Under the pieces are notes generated by a model, which was not told the origin of the DNA, made no database searches, and was given only the letters and a program-made list of their open reading frames with translations. The position numbers and the translations under genes were made by a program. DNA of 42,479 nt from an uncultured Flavobacteriaceae bacterium (GTDB lineage: Bacteria; Bacteroidota; Bacteroidia; Flavobacteriales; Flavobacteriaceae), in assembly GCA_947489085.1 (NCBI GenBank), contig CANLCJ010000035.1, forward strand, positions 1 through 42,479, given 5' to 3'. Numbering within the stretch: the first letter of the stretch is position 1; every line of letters begins with the position of its first letter. Below, one piece after another: positions 8,920 to 16,623 of the stretch.

Positions 8920-9609
8920 TTAGATGTCTAAATCGAATGTTTTACGCAAGTTTTCTAAAGCAGGATTTTTTTCTTTTAGTTTTTCATATTTCTCTTTGGT
9001 GGTGTAAGCGTACTTCTTACTTACAGCTTCGTTAACTGTTATAGATAGAGAAATATCATAGTTATTCAAAGATTTTCGCAAATACCCCATGAGGTCATAT
9101 TGTTGGCGTTCTAACTCAACTTTATTAGTTTCACTAGGAAATTCTAAGTGTATTGTAGTGCCTTTTACTTTTGGGACATCTATAGCTAAAATCGAAGCCA
9201 AATTGTGTTTGCCTTTTTCCTGAGTTATTTTAGTAAAATCGAACCAACATGTTATCAATTCTTTCTCGGTAAACGGCATTTTAGGTAAATCTTGTTCTTT
9301 TACTTCTACTTCAATTTGCTTGGTCTGGTGTGCTTTTTTAGCTTTTATACTACTTAACGAAAGGCCAGATGTACGCTTTGTTTTAGTGTTAAGATCTAAT
9401 TTAATTGGAGGTGTTGTTTTGACTTCCTCCACTTCCTTGGCAACTGCTTGCGTTGCATTTGTAGTTTTGGCTTGGGGTTGTTTTTTTTCTAAAGGTTTTA
9501 CAGGAATAGCTGTAATACCCTTATTTTTAAAATACGAAGATGGAATTATGTAGTACTTAGCTTTTTTTTTTCTCCATCGAAAGTGATAGAGGCAAGCTGC
9601 ATTAAGCAA
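8920..9609 (-). CDS. dnaX: DnaX tau C-terminal part in the -1 frame
   Basis: This open frame of 229 codons overlaps the 3' end of the dnaX zero frame. Its first residues are chance sequence within dnaX; the real part starts after the A10-G run, from residue 17 (AKYYIIPSS). It holds a Lys/Thr/Val-rich linker and then the conserved Bacteroidota DnaX tail: MPFTEKELITCWFDF, HNLASILAIDVP, NKVELERQQYDLMGYLRKSL, and the C-terminal EKYEKLKEKNPALENLRKTF. This tail is expected to bind the polymerase alpha subunit and DnaB in the tau form. It has no start of its own that makes sense, so it must be reached by a -1 ribosomal shift, by RNA-polymerase slippage on the A-run, or the sequence carries a homopolymer error. 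A joined product would have about 569 residues. Confidence 0.85.
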   Translation of the reverse strand: MLNAACLYHFRWRKKKAKYYIIPSSYFKNKGITAIPVKPLEKKQPQAKTTNATQAVAKEVEEVKTTPPIKLDLNTKTKRTSGLSLSSIKAKKAHQTKQIEVEVKEQDLPKMPFTEKELITCWFDFTKITQEKGKHNLASILAIDVPKVKGTTIHLEFPSETNKVELERQQYDLMGYLRKSLNNYDISLSITVNEAVSKKYAYTTKEKYEKLKEKNPALENLRKTFDLDI

Positions 9610-10628
9610 AGTTCTACAAGCAACCTTTGATTTTTACTTGTTTTGTATTTTAGATCGCAATCGTTAGCAAGGTTTATGCCTTCTAGTAAAAAAGATTGCG
9701 ATGCTTTTCGAGACTGTTCTAAATATTTTTGTTTGATTTGATCTCCAACTTCAAGCAAAGCAATTGTGCTTTCGGTTTTACTTACCAATAAATCTCTAAA
9801 ATGAGATGCTAAACCTGTTATGTAATGGTGTCCATCGAAACCTTTAGAAAGCGTAGTGTTAAACTGCAATAAAAGTTCAGGAATGTTATTTTCTAAAATA
9901 AAATCTGTACTTGTAAAGTAGGTTTCGTAATCTAAAACATTAAGGTTTTCTGTAACGGCTTGTCGCGTAAGTTCCTTACCTGAAAAGCTTACTACACGAT
10001 CGAAAATAGACAATGCATCTCGCATAGCACCATCGGCCTTTTGTGCTATAATATGTAAAGCATCATCTTCTGCGGAAATGCCTTGTTGTGTTGCTATATA
10101 TTTTAAATAGGCCTTAGCGTCTGTTACCGTAATTCTTTTAAAGTCGAAAATTTGACATCTAGAAAGAATTGTAGGTATGATTTTATGTTTTTCGGTAGTC
10201 GCTAAAATAAAAATACAATGTTTTGGGGGCTCTTCTAAAGTCTTTAAAAAAGCATTAAAAGCAGCTTGAGATAACATGTGTACCTCGTCTATAATATAAA
10301 CTTTGTATTTGCCAACCTGTGGTGGTATTCTAACTTGGTCTGTAAGACTACGTATATCGTCTACAGAGTTATTAGATGCGGCATCTAATTCGAAGATATT
10401 AAACGCGAAGTCTTCATTTGTGTCGGCACCTTCGCTATTAATCATTTTCGCCAAAATACGTGCGCAAGATGTTTTGCCAACACCTCTAGGTCCTGTAAAT
10501 AGCAAGGCTTGTGCTAGATGGTTGTTCTCAATAGCATTAAGCAATGTATTTGTTATAGCTTGTTGCCCCACAACATCTTTAAATGTTTGTGGACGGTATT
10601 TTCTAGCCGATACAACAAAATGTTCCAT
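9546..10628 (-). CDS. dnaX: DNA polymerase III gamma/tau clamp-loader ATPase, zero frame (gamma-length)
   Basis: The 360-residue zero-frame product has the clamp-loader AAA+ domain: Walker A GPRGVGKT at residues 46-53, Walker B IIDEVHM, sensor 1 ILSRCQIFDF, and then the lid and collar domains. The cysteine cluster that binds zinc in E. coli DnaX is missing, which I believe is usual in this phylum. The frame ends four codons after GEKKK (LSTT, stop), right after an A10-G run. It would therefore give a gamma-like protein, while the tau tail continues in the -1 frame. A TAnnTTTG box (10650-10657) lies just upstream of the start. Confidence 0.9.
   Translation of the reverse strand: MEHFVVSARKYRPQTFKDVVGQQAITNTLLNAIENNHLAQALLFTGPRGVGKTSCARILAKMINSEGADTNEDFAFNIFELDAASNNSVDDIRSLTDQVRIPPQVGKYKVYIIDEVHMLSQAAFNAFLKTLEEPPKHCIFILATTEKHKIIPTILSRCQIFDFKRITVTDAKAYLKYIATQQGISAEDDALHIIAQKADGAMRDALSIFDRVVSFSGKELTRQAVTENLNVLDYETYFTSTDFILENNIPELLLQFNTTLSKGFDGHHYITGLASHFRDLLVSKTESTIALLEVGDQIKQKYLEQSRKASQSFLLEGINLANDCDLKYKTSKNQRLLVELCLMQLASITFDGEKKKLSTT
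9561..9571 (-). promoter_or_regulatory. Slippery A10-G run joining the two dnaX frames
   Basis: On the coding strand ten A residues are followed by G, containing the heptamer A AAA AAG used for -1 frameshifting in E. coli dnaX. Slipping back one base changes AAA AAG CTA to AAA AAA GCT and enters the frame of the conserved tau tail. A GGAG stretch directly precedes the run. No convincing stimulatory hairpin follows. Transcriptional slippage on the run would give the same result. Confidence 0.7.
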
Positions 10629-10649
10629 TACACTACGTATTGTCTGTTA

Positions 10650-10657
10650 CAAATTTA
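10650..10657 (-). promoter_or_regulatory. Candidate -7 promoter box for dnaX
   Basis: On the minus strand this reads TAAATTTG, a perfect TAnnTTTG box 21 bp upstream of the dnaX ATG. No clear TTG is found at -33, so it is tentative. It lies in the 158-bp gap after aroB, in which no other feature is visible. Confidence 0.4.
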
Positions 10658-10786
10658 ACTATTAAGGTTAAAAAATAGAATTTTAATAACTTTTAGTTAG
10701 CACTAGTTATTAACAAACATTTTTCCTTGAGCAATTATTATTAGGTGTTTTTTTAGAGACGCCTTGTACTAAAAGCAAATAAATGT

Positions 10787-11854
10787 TTAGGCGAGATAAT
10801 ATTTAAACGCATCTAAAATTAGAATTTCTTCGACTGCACAATCTAATTTGGCTTTACCTATATCTTCTAATAACACAAAGTTTATATTACCGTGAGAGTT
10901 TTTCTTATCGTATTTCATAAGGTCTATAATAGGAGCATAGTCTGCAGTATCGAACATTACTTTTTCGTAATATTTAGAGAAAAGTAATTTTATTTCTGCT
11001 ACCTTATCAGCTGGGAAACCAACTAATTCTTGAGAAATATACAGGGCAAGTACCATACCTACGGCTATGGCTTCACCATGCAATAAATCTATTTTATTTG
11101 GGTTGCTTAGAAAATACGATTCTATAGCATGGCCAAGTGTGTGTCCAAAATTTAGTGTTTTTCGCAAACCGTTTTCAAAAGGATCTTCGTCTACTACTGC
11201 TTTTTTAATTAAAACAGATTCGTATACCAAAGCATCCAAATCTTCTAAGTTTAAATCGGAAAAATTATTGAATTTGTTCCAATAGGTTTCACTACTTATA
11301 AGACCATGCTTTAACATTTCTGCCAAACCAGAGCGCATTTGATTTTTGGGTAAAGTGTTTAAATAGTGGGTATCTATTAATACGATATCTGCAGTACTTA
11401 TAACACCTATTTGATTTTTTAGAGTTCCTAAATCTACACCTGTTTTACCACCCACAGAGGCATCTACCATAGACAGTAGAGTAGTGGGGATGTTAACATA
11501 AGCAATACCTCTTTTAAATGTAGAAGCTACAAATCCTCCTAGATCTGTAATTACGCCACCACCAAGATTTATCATTAGGCTTTTTCGGTCTCCATCAAGT
11601 TCAGAAAGTGTGTTCCATACACCAACACAAGTATCTATAGTTTTATGTATTTCTCCAGCCTCTATTTCTATAACTTCTATGGTTACATTAGTTTCTAATT
11701 GTGGCAAAAACACAGATAAACAATGCTCGTGCGTGTTCGAATCTACAAGTATGAATATTTTTGAAAAATTATGCGTTGCAATGTGCTTATTAAGTGCAGG
11801 GTAGCATGCCTTTTGAAAATGAATAACACCGTTATTTGCCGTTATAGACTCCAT
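10787..11854 (-). CDS. aroB: 3-dehydroquinate synthase
   Basis: The 355-residue enzyme converts DAHP to 3-dehydroquinate, the second step of the shikimate pathway, using NAD and a divalent metal. The glycine-rich NAD motif GGGVITDLGGFVAS is at residues 98-111 and is followed by PTTLLSMVDASVGGKTGV. The metal-binding residues are expected in GLAEMLKHGLI, FGHTLGHAIES and LLHGEAIAVGM, all present. The length is normal. A well-spaced promoter precedes it, so it is probably transcribed on its own. Confidence 0.95.
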   Translation of the reverse strand: MESITANNGVIHFQKACYPALNKHIATHNFSKIFILVDSNTHEHCLSVFLPQLETNVTIEVIEIEAGEIHKTIDTCVGVWNTLSELDGDRKSLMINLGGGVITDLGGFVASTFKRGIAYVNIPTTLLSMVDASVGGKTGVDLGTLKNQIGVISTADIVLIDTHYLNTLPKNQMRSGLAEMLKHGLISSETYWNKFNNFSDLNLEDLDALVYESVLIKKAVVDEDPFENGLRKTLNFGHTLGHAIESYFLSNPNKIDLLHGEAIAVGMVLALYISQELVGFPADKVAEIKLLFSKYYEKVMFDTADYAPIIDLMKYDKKNSHGNINFVLLEDIGKAKLDCAVEEILILDAFKYYLA

Positions 11855-11880
11855 GAAAAAAGTTTAATTTATACAGCTTG

Positions 11881-11912
11881 CAAAATTACATAGATTTTGT
11901 TGAATAGCGCAA
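11881..11912 (-). promoter_or_regulatory. Promoter for aroB
   Basis: Read on the minus strand, TTG (11912-11910) is followed after 21 nt by TAATTTTG (11888-11881), which fits the Bacteroidota -33/-7 consensus in sequence and spacing. The aroB ATG is at 11854, so the leader would be about 20 nt. Confidence 0.55.
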
Positions 11913-11919
11913 TTAAATG

Positions 11920-13005
11920 TTAGTTTTCAATAAGACTCGCTAAAACGGTTTTAGCATTTTTTGTACTGTTTTGAGCTACTAAAGTTACAAGCATTTCTAC
12001 GTTTAAGCTTGTTTTTGCAGCATGCGATTTTATATAATAAATATCGGTATAGCAGCTAGGTAAAAGCGATTCGTTTTTGGCTATTAGTGTTTCGTGTATT
12101 TTTTCTCCAGATGTAAGTGCAGTAATTTCTATATCTTGAGATTTTATAGAAGTGTTATTTCTAGTGTTATAAACTGCGATAAAACCTTTTGCTAGATCAA
12201 TAATTTTAATAGGTGCTCCCATTTCAAAAGAGACTTTGTTGTAATCTAATTTGTTAGGTGTTGCTAACCCTAAAATTAAATGGCAAGCTTTGGTTTTATC
12301 TATAAACAATCGTGTTGCTGTTGGGTGCGTTACAGTTAATGGAACGCCTTCGTTTAGTTGTTTTACAAACAAGGTAGCTACCGAACCATTGGATCCAAAA
12401 ATATTCCCGAATCTAGCGCTAACAAACTTTGTAATAGGGTTAGATAGGTTATCTAAGTATTTTTCGGCAATTAACTTCGTCATTCCCATAACACCTACAG
12501 GTTCTGCGGCTTTGTCTGTAGAAATAGAGATAAATTTTTTCACACTGTGCTTTATGGCCATTTCAGCCAAGTGTATTGTACCAAATACATTAGTTTTTAT
12601 GGCTTCTAATGGAAAATCTTCGGCTAAGGCTACATGTTTATATGCTGCAGTGTGAAACACTATAGTGGGGGTGTAGGTACTAAATACCGCGTTTAAAGTA
12701 GTTTTGTCTCTAATATCGGCTAAGATACAAGTAACTGCATCCCTTTTTTCTAAAGGAATAGTTGCTTTAAGGTGAAACAAGGGGGTTTCTGCATTGTCTA
12801 AAACAAGTAAGTGTTTAAACTTAGAGTACATTAGCTGTTGGGTTAAACCACGACCAATGGAACCTGCTGCACCCGTAATAAGAAGTACTTCCTTAGAGAA
12901 ATCGTAAGTTTTAATGGTGCTTGCGTCCTGTTTAATCGGTGTGTTGTCAAGTAACCTAGAGGTGTCTATTAAAGATTTTATACGTTTAAAGGTAAGCACA
13001 TCCAT
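11920..13005 (-). CDS. Nucleotide-sugar 4,6-dehydratase, CapD/FlaA1 type, short soluble form
   Basis: The 361-residue protein is an extended short-chain dehydrogenase of the Polysacc_synt_2 family. The NAD-binding motif TGAAGSIG is at residues 44-51. The active-site segment STDKAAEPVGVMGMTK (162-177) carries Asp164, Lys165 and a Met (173) where other SDR enzymes have Tyr, as in PglF-type dehydratases. It should convert a UDP-HexNAc to the 4-keto-6-deoxy sugar. The membrane-spanning N-terminal half of CapD/PglF is absent. It starts 10 bp after the sugar transferase stop and is the last gene of a three-gene polysaccharide group. Confidence 0.82.
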   Translation of the reverse strand: MDVLTFKRIKSLIDTSRLLDNTPIKQDASTIKTYDFSKEVLLITGAAGSIGRGLTQQLMYSKFKHLLVLDNAETPLFHLKATIPLEKRDAVTCILADIRDKTTLNAVFSTYTPTIVFHTAAYKHVALAEDFPLEAIKTNVFGTIHLAEMAIKHSVKKFISISTDKAAEPVGVMGMTKLIAEKYLDNLSNPITKFVSARFGNIFGSNGSVATLFVKQLNEGVPLTVTHPTATRLFIDKTKACHLILGLATPNKLDYNKVSFEMGAPIKIIDLAKGFIAVYNTRNNTSIKSQDIEITALTSGEKIHETLIAKNESLLPSCYTDIYYIKSHAAKTSLNVEMLVTLVAQNSTKNAKTVLASLIEN

Positions 13006-13015
13006 TTTATACTAA

Positions 13016-13609
13016 TTATTTAAATAGGACTCTAAAAAAGGTAACTCCAATCAGTTTTAAATCGAAGAAAAAGTTTCGACGTTTTAAATATAGTTTATTG
13101 TATTTTAATTTATCTGGTATTATGGTTTCTATAAAGTATTTTTCTGGATCTTTAGCTTTTTTAAGCAATTCGACCTCATTTCTGTATTTTAAAGATGCTA
13201 AGCCTGTAATGCCTGGTCTCAGTTTAAAAATTATTAAATCGGCTTCGTTGTAAAAATTAACATAGTACCTTAATTCTGGCCTTGGCCCTACAAAACTCAT
13301 GTCGCCTTTAATAATATTAATTAATTGCGGAAACTCATCAATTTTATATTTTCTTAAAAAGTAACCAATTTTCGTAACTCTATTGTCTTTATCTCCAATG
13401 GTTAATAAGCCTTTTTGTTGGGATTTAACATACATAGTTCTAAACTTATAAATATTAAAGTTTAGATTATGCCTGCCAACGCGTTCTTGGATAAAAAGTA
13501 CAGGCCCTTTGGAGTTTAGTTTTATAATCAGGGCTATTAAAATAAGGATTGGAAACAAAAACAACAATCCAAGTACAGCAAAACTAAAGTCAAAACAACG
13601 TTTTAACAT
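13016..13609 (-). CDS. Undecaprenyl-phosphate sugar-phosphate transferase (PglC-like)
   Basis: The 197-residue protein is a minimal monotopic phosphoglycosyl transferase. It has one N-terminal hydrophobic segment (residues about 8-30) that contains the re-entrant Pro, the PVLFIQERVGRH and YKFRTMY motifs, the catalytic Asp91-Glu92 pair in DEFPQL, and GPRPEL (108-113). It transfers a sugar phosphate from a UDP-sugar to the lipid carrier and so starts synthesis of a surface glycan. Its ATG overlaps the stop of the upstream gene by one base (TAATG), which suggests translational coupling. Confidence 0.9.
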   Translation of the reverse strand: MLKRCFDFSFAVLGLLFLFPILILIALIIKLNSKGPVLFIQERVGRHNLNFNIYKFRTMYVKSQQKGLLTIGDKDNRVTKIGYFLRKYKIDEFPQLINIIKGDMSFVGPRPELRYYVNFYNEADLIIFKLRPGITGLASLKYRNEVELLKKAKDPEKYFIETIIPDKLKYNKLYLKRRNFFFDLKLIGVTFFRVLFK

Positions 13610-13965
13610 TATTTAAATACCAGATTTTTAATAGTTATCAAACTATCGCAGTTTTCTACTGTAAGATCAATTGGTTTCTCTTTTAGTTCACTTTCTATAA
13701 TATAAACGCCACAGGGCTCTCTTCGTGTATCGCTCCTAGAAAAATCAACGTTTCCTCTTCTTAAAATTGTTTTAAACGTGATAGAATCTATTTGATTTGA
13801 AACATTAGGGCTTAAGGTAAAAGGCTTTGTAGTTATGCTTTTTAAAACTCTGGCTTCTGGACCATAAGCACAGGAAGTTTTTTTTCCGTTTAGAAAAAAG
13901 GTTAAAATAATTAGACCTATAGAAAATCCACCAAGGTAATATCCAATACGCTGAATTAAGCTCAT
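13609..13965 (-). CDS. Small membrane-anchored protein (DUF4258-like)
   Basis: The 118-residue protein has one N-terminal membrane segment (residues about 9-25, YYLGGFSIGLIILTFFLNG) and a small extracytoplasmic domain with Cys at about 32, 85 and 104. Similar flavobacterial proteins are, as far as I recall, labelled DUF4258; this could not be checked. Its stop overlaps the start of the sugar transferase by one base, so its level is probably tied to glycan initiation. Function unknown. Confidence 0.65.
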   Translation of the reverse strand: MSLIQRIGYYLGGFSIGLIILTFFLNGKKTSCAYGPEARVLKSITTKPFTLSPNVSNQIDSITFKTILRRGNVDFSRSDTRREPCGVYIIESELKEKPIDLTVENCDSLITIKNLVFK

Positions 13966-13999
13966 ATTAATAAGTTGGGCGTGGTAAACGAATTTTGGG

Positions 14000-15199
14000 T
14001 TAAAAAATCAAGAGATTAATATCGCTGTGCTTTAAATCGAACCATTCGCCTACAGATTTGTTTGTTAAAATACCGTGGTAAAAGTACAACCCATTTTTTA
14101 AACCTTTATCAAATCGTAACGAATTTTCTATACCACCATCTTCAGCAATTTTCATAAGATAAGGGGTAAAAATATTACTAATGGATATAGAAGCTGTTCT
14201 AGAGTAACGGGCAGGGATATTGGGTACGCAGTAATGCACTACACCATGTTTTGTAAAAGTAGGCTGCTTATGCGAGGTTACTTCACTGGTTTCAAAACAT
14301 CCTCCCATGTCTATACTAACATCTATAATTACAGAACCTTTTTTCATGTATTGTATCATTTGGTCTGATACTACTACGGGGGCTCTATTAGTGCCTCTAA
14401 CGGCTCCAATTACTACGTCGCAGCGTCTTAGCGCCTTGGTAAGGTTTTTGGGTTGTATGGTAGATGTAAATAAAGAGCGCCCTAAATTGGCTTGTATGCG
14501 TCTTAGTTTGGTTATAGAATTATCGAAAACTTTAATGCCTGCACCAAGGCCAATAGCACTTCTGGCGGCATATTCTCCAACGGTACCTGCCCCTAAAATA
14601 ACAACTTCTACAGGAGGCACGCCACTTATGTTACCAAACATTAGTCCAGAACTACTTGGTGTGTTAGATAAGAGTTCTGAGGCTATAAGTACCGATGCTG
14701 TACCTGCAATTTCACTTAAGGAACGTACAGCAGGATAAGTGCCGTCTTCATCTCTTATAAACTCAAATGCTAGAGCAGTAATACGTTTTGCTGCAAGCGC
14801 TTCAAAGTATTTTTTATCTTGTGTTTTTAGTTGTAAAGCAGAGATTAATATGGATTGAGGATTAAGCAGTTTAATTTGTTCTAAATTTGGAGGCTCTACT
14901 TTAAGCACCATAGGACAAGAGAAAACTTTTGCGGTATCCTTAGATATGTCTGCCCCCGCTTCGCTATAGTCTTTATCACTAAAACGAGCTCCTTTTCCAG
15001 CTCCAGACTCAATAAGTACTTTATGCCCGTTACTAACCAGAGCAGAAACCGCATCTGGCGTTAAACAAATTCTATTTTCTTGGTAGGTGGTTTCCTTTGG
15101 AACGCCTATATAGAGTTGTCTTTTATGTTTAAGAATTTCTAAGGTTTCCTCTTGTGGAAGTAATTGTTGCTTTGTAAAAGGCGACAATGATTCAGACAT
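14000..15199 (-). CDS. ald: Alanine dehydrogenase
   Basis: The 399-residue protein belongs to the alanine dehydrogenase/PNT N-terminal and C-terminal families. It has VPKETTYQENRICLTPDAV near the N-terminus (residues about 33-51), the NAD loop ILGAGTVGEYAA (201-212), and the conserved stretch DVSIDMGGCFETS with the downstream H-x-VPNIPARYSRTAS. It interconverts alanine and pyruvate plus ammonia with NAD. An N-terminal extension of about 25 residues precedes the first conserved strand, common in this phylum. It lies about 100 bp downstream of the membrane-protein gene on the same strand. Confidence 0.9.
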   Translation of the reverse strand: MSESLSPFTKQQLLPQEETLEILKHKRQLYIGVPKETTYQENRICLTPDAVSALVSNGHKVLIESGAGKGARFSDKDYSEAGADISKDTAKVFSCPMVLKVEPPNLEQIKLLNPQSILISALQLKTQDKKYFEALAAKRITALAFEFIRDEDGTYPAVRSLSEIAGTASVLIASELLSNTPSSSGLMFGNISGVPPVEVVILGAGTVGEYAARSAIGLGAGIKVFDNSITKLRRIQANLGRSLFTSTIQPKNLTKALRRCDVVIGAVRGTNRAPVVVSDQMIQYMKKGSVIIDVSIDMGGCFETSEVTSHKQPTFTKHGVVHYCVPNIPARYSRTASISISNIFTPYLMKIAEDGGIENSLRFDKGLKNGLYFYHGILTNKSVGEWFDLKHSDINLLIF

Positions 15200-15301
15200 G
15201 TTAGTTGTATTTAGTAAATCTCAAATTACAAATTATTTTGGATATTTTACTTGTTTTAAAATAAAAATATAAATACATGAAATTGAGTTATCAAAAAGCA
15301 T

Positions 15302-15853
15302 TTAAAAGTATTGCTTTATCTTTTGCCAAATGTTTTTTGGCGACATTTTAAATTCGTCCTCTAATTGTTCCAATGTTTTGGATGCGTTGATCATTTTATT
15401 GAACATACGCGCTCTAATGAGGTATATGGTAGGTATAATAATAACCATTAATGGCAGCATATAGACTAACTGTAACTCGTCTAAATTATGATCGTTAGAA
15501 CTAATTACTCTTAGTATTTGATAAGCGTACATTATTAAAGGAACTAATAATGAATGGTACCACCAATGCCGGCATGTAAAGAACCAAATTAATAAAAGAA
15601 ATAGAGGAATTGCTTTCCCTGTTAAAGTCCAAGCAAGAATATATAAAGAATCATAGTAACCGCTGTGGTAAGTTCCAAAAAAAGTGTTCCAAGACTTTGT
15701 CTCAGGAACACTTTCATAAAGGGTAAACAAATATGGGGTAATTGATATAAAAGTAGCAATTAAACTCCCCATAATGAGTCTTTTTCTAACGGAGGTTTTT
15801 TGTGGGTCTTGGGATTTGTCCTTTTTTGATGCTTGATAGCTCTTCATCTTCAT
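15302..15853 (-). CDS. Integral membrane protein of unknown function
   Basis: The 183-residue frame has a basic N-terminus and about four hydrophobic segments (residues about 29-46, 69-90, 96-113 and 128-146), then a charged C-terminal tail (TLEQLEDEFKMSP). No motif of known function is seen. The start is uncertain. The ATG at 15853 gives a 27-residue Lys/Ser/Gln-rich leader that overlaps a small lipoprotein gene in another frame. An internal ATG at 15772 (156 residues) would begin 13 bp after the lipoprotein stop and would still keep all membrane segments. Confidence 0.7.
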   Translation of the reverse strand: MKMKSYQASKKDKSQDPQKTSVRKRLIMGSLIATFISITPYLFTLYESVPETKSWNTFFGTYHSGYYDSLYILAWTLTGKAIPLFLLLIWFFTCRHWWYHSLLVPLIMYAYQILRVISSNDHNLDELQLVYMLPLMVIIIPTIYLIRARMFNKMINASKTLEQLEDEFKMSPKNIWQKIKQYF

Positions 15854-15932
15854 CTAATGAATTAGGGGTACAAGCTGAAAATAACGACGTACTGATAATT
15901 GCTGCAATAATTGCAAGTTTACTTAGTTTCAT
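15786..15932 (-). CDS. Small lipoprotein overlapping the next gene
   Basis: A 48-codon frame starts with ATG at 15932. It has a good lipoprotein signal peptide (LSKLAIIAAIISTSLFSAC, lipidated Cys at 21), followed by a short acidic and then basic tail (SLDEDEELSS, KKGQIPRPTKNLR). The signal peptide is far better than chance for so short a frame. It overlaps the frame assigned to the membrane protein by 68 bp if that gene starts at 15853, or precedes it by 13 bp if the true start is at 15772. Function unknown. Confidence 0.65.
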   Translation of the reverse strand: MKLSKLAIIAAIISTSLFSACTPNSLDEDEELSSIKKGQIPRPTKNLR

Positions 15933-16110
15933 TTCTTAAGGGATTAATTGTTTTGCGGCGCAAAATTATTTCAATCCTCTTAACATTTGTTATCAAATGT
16001 GTTAAAAAAAAGTTAAAGTGGCTTTAATAAGAAATTGCTCTTATGGCTTTACCACACTGCTATTGTTAGCATTTTAATCAGTCGTATTAAATTTCAATCT
16101 TGTTATGTGT

Positions 16111-16524
16111 TTATTCTTTAGTTATTAGTTTTAATAATCGTTGTGTTTCTGATATTTCAGAGATACAGATTGTGTTATATGCATCTGGTAATAGAGGTTC
16201 TGCAATTTCTGGCCACTCTATTATAATCCAATTATTGGTATATAAATAATCTTCAATACCAAAATCGTACAATTCTTCAATATTGTTTATCCTGTATAAG
16301 TCAAAATGATATAGCAAGCCCTCTTTAGTCGTGTGTTCATTAACAATAGAATAAGTTGGACTACTAATACTATTGGATACACCAAGTTGTTCAGCAATAC
16401 GTTTTACAAGTGTTGTTTTACCTACGCCCATATTGCCGTATAACAAAATTATTTTTGTCTCACATAGGCTTAATAATGTCTCAGCGACATTTGCAATGTC
16501 GTTTAAAGTGTAACGAATTTCCAA
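16111..16524 (-). CDS. tsaE: tRNA N6-threonylcarbamoyladenosine synthesis ATPase TsaE
   Basis: The 137-residue protein has the TsaE signatures: Walker A GNMGVGKTTL at residues 30-39, SSPTYSIVNEH, the HFDLYRI motif and IIEWPE. With TsaB and TsaD it helps transfer the threonylcarbamoyl group to A37 of ANN-decoding tRNAs. The length is normal. It lies 99 bp downstream of porX on the same strand, with no other gene in between. Confidence 0.93.
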   Translation of the reverse strand: MEIRYTLNDIANVAETLLSLCETKIILLYGNMGVGKTTLVKRIAEQLGVSNSISSPTYSIVNEHTTKEGLLYHFDLYRINNIEELYDFGIEDYLYTNNWIIIEWPEIAEPLLPDAYNTICISEISETQRLLKLITKE

Positions 16525-16623
16525 TTTTACACATTCTGTTTACACAATATTACTAATATAAATTGTAAAAACAATACTAAAATAGCTTTTCATCGATTTT
16601 TTCTACATGTTACAAGGGGTGTT

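Noticed and set aside
8920-9609. An independent gene next to dnaX
   Set aside because: Its sequence after the A-run is the conserved DnaX tau tail, and its first 16 codons are only an alternative reading of dnaX.
16027-16044. ATAAGA/TCTTAT hairpin between tsaE and the lipoprotein gene as a terminator
   Set aside because: The stem is only six A-T-rich pairs with no adjacent T-run on the needed strand.
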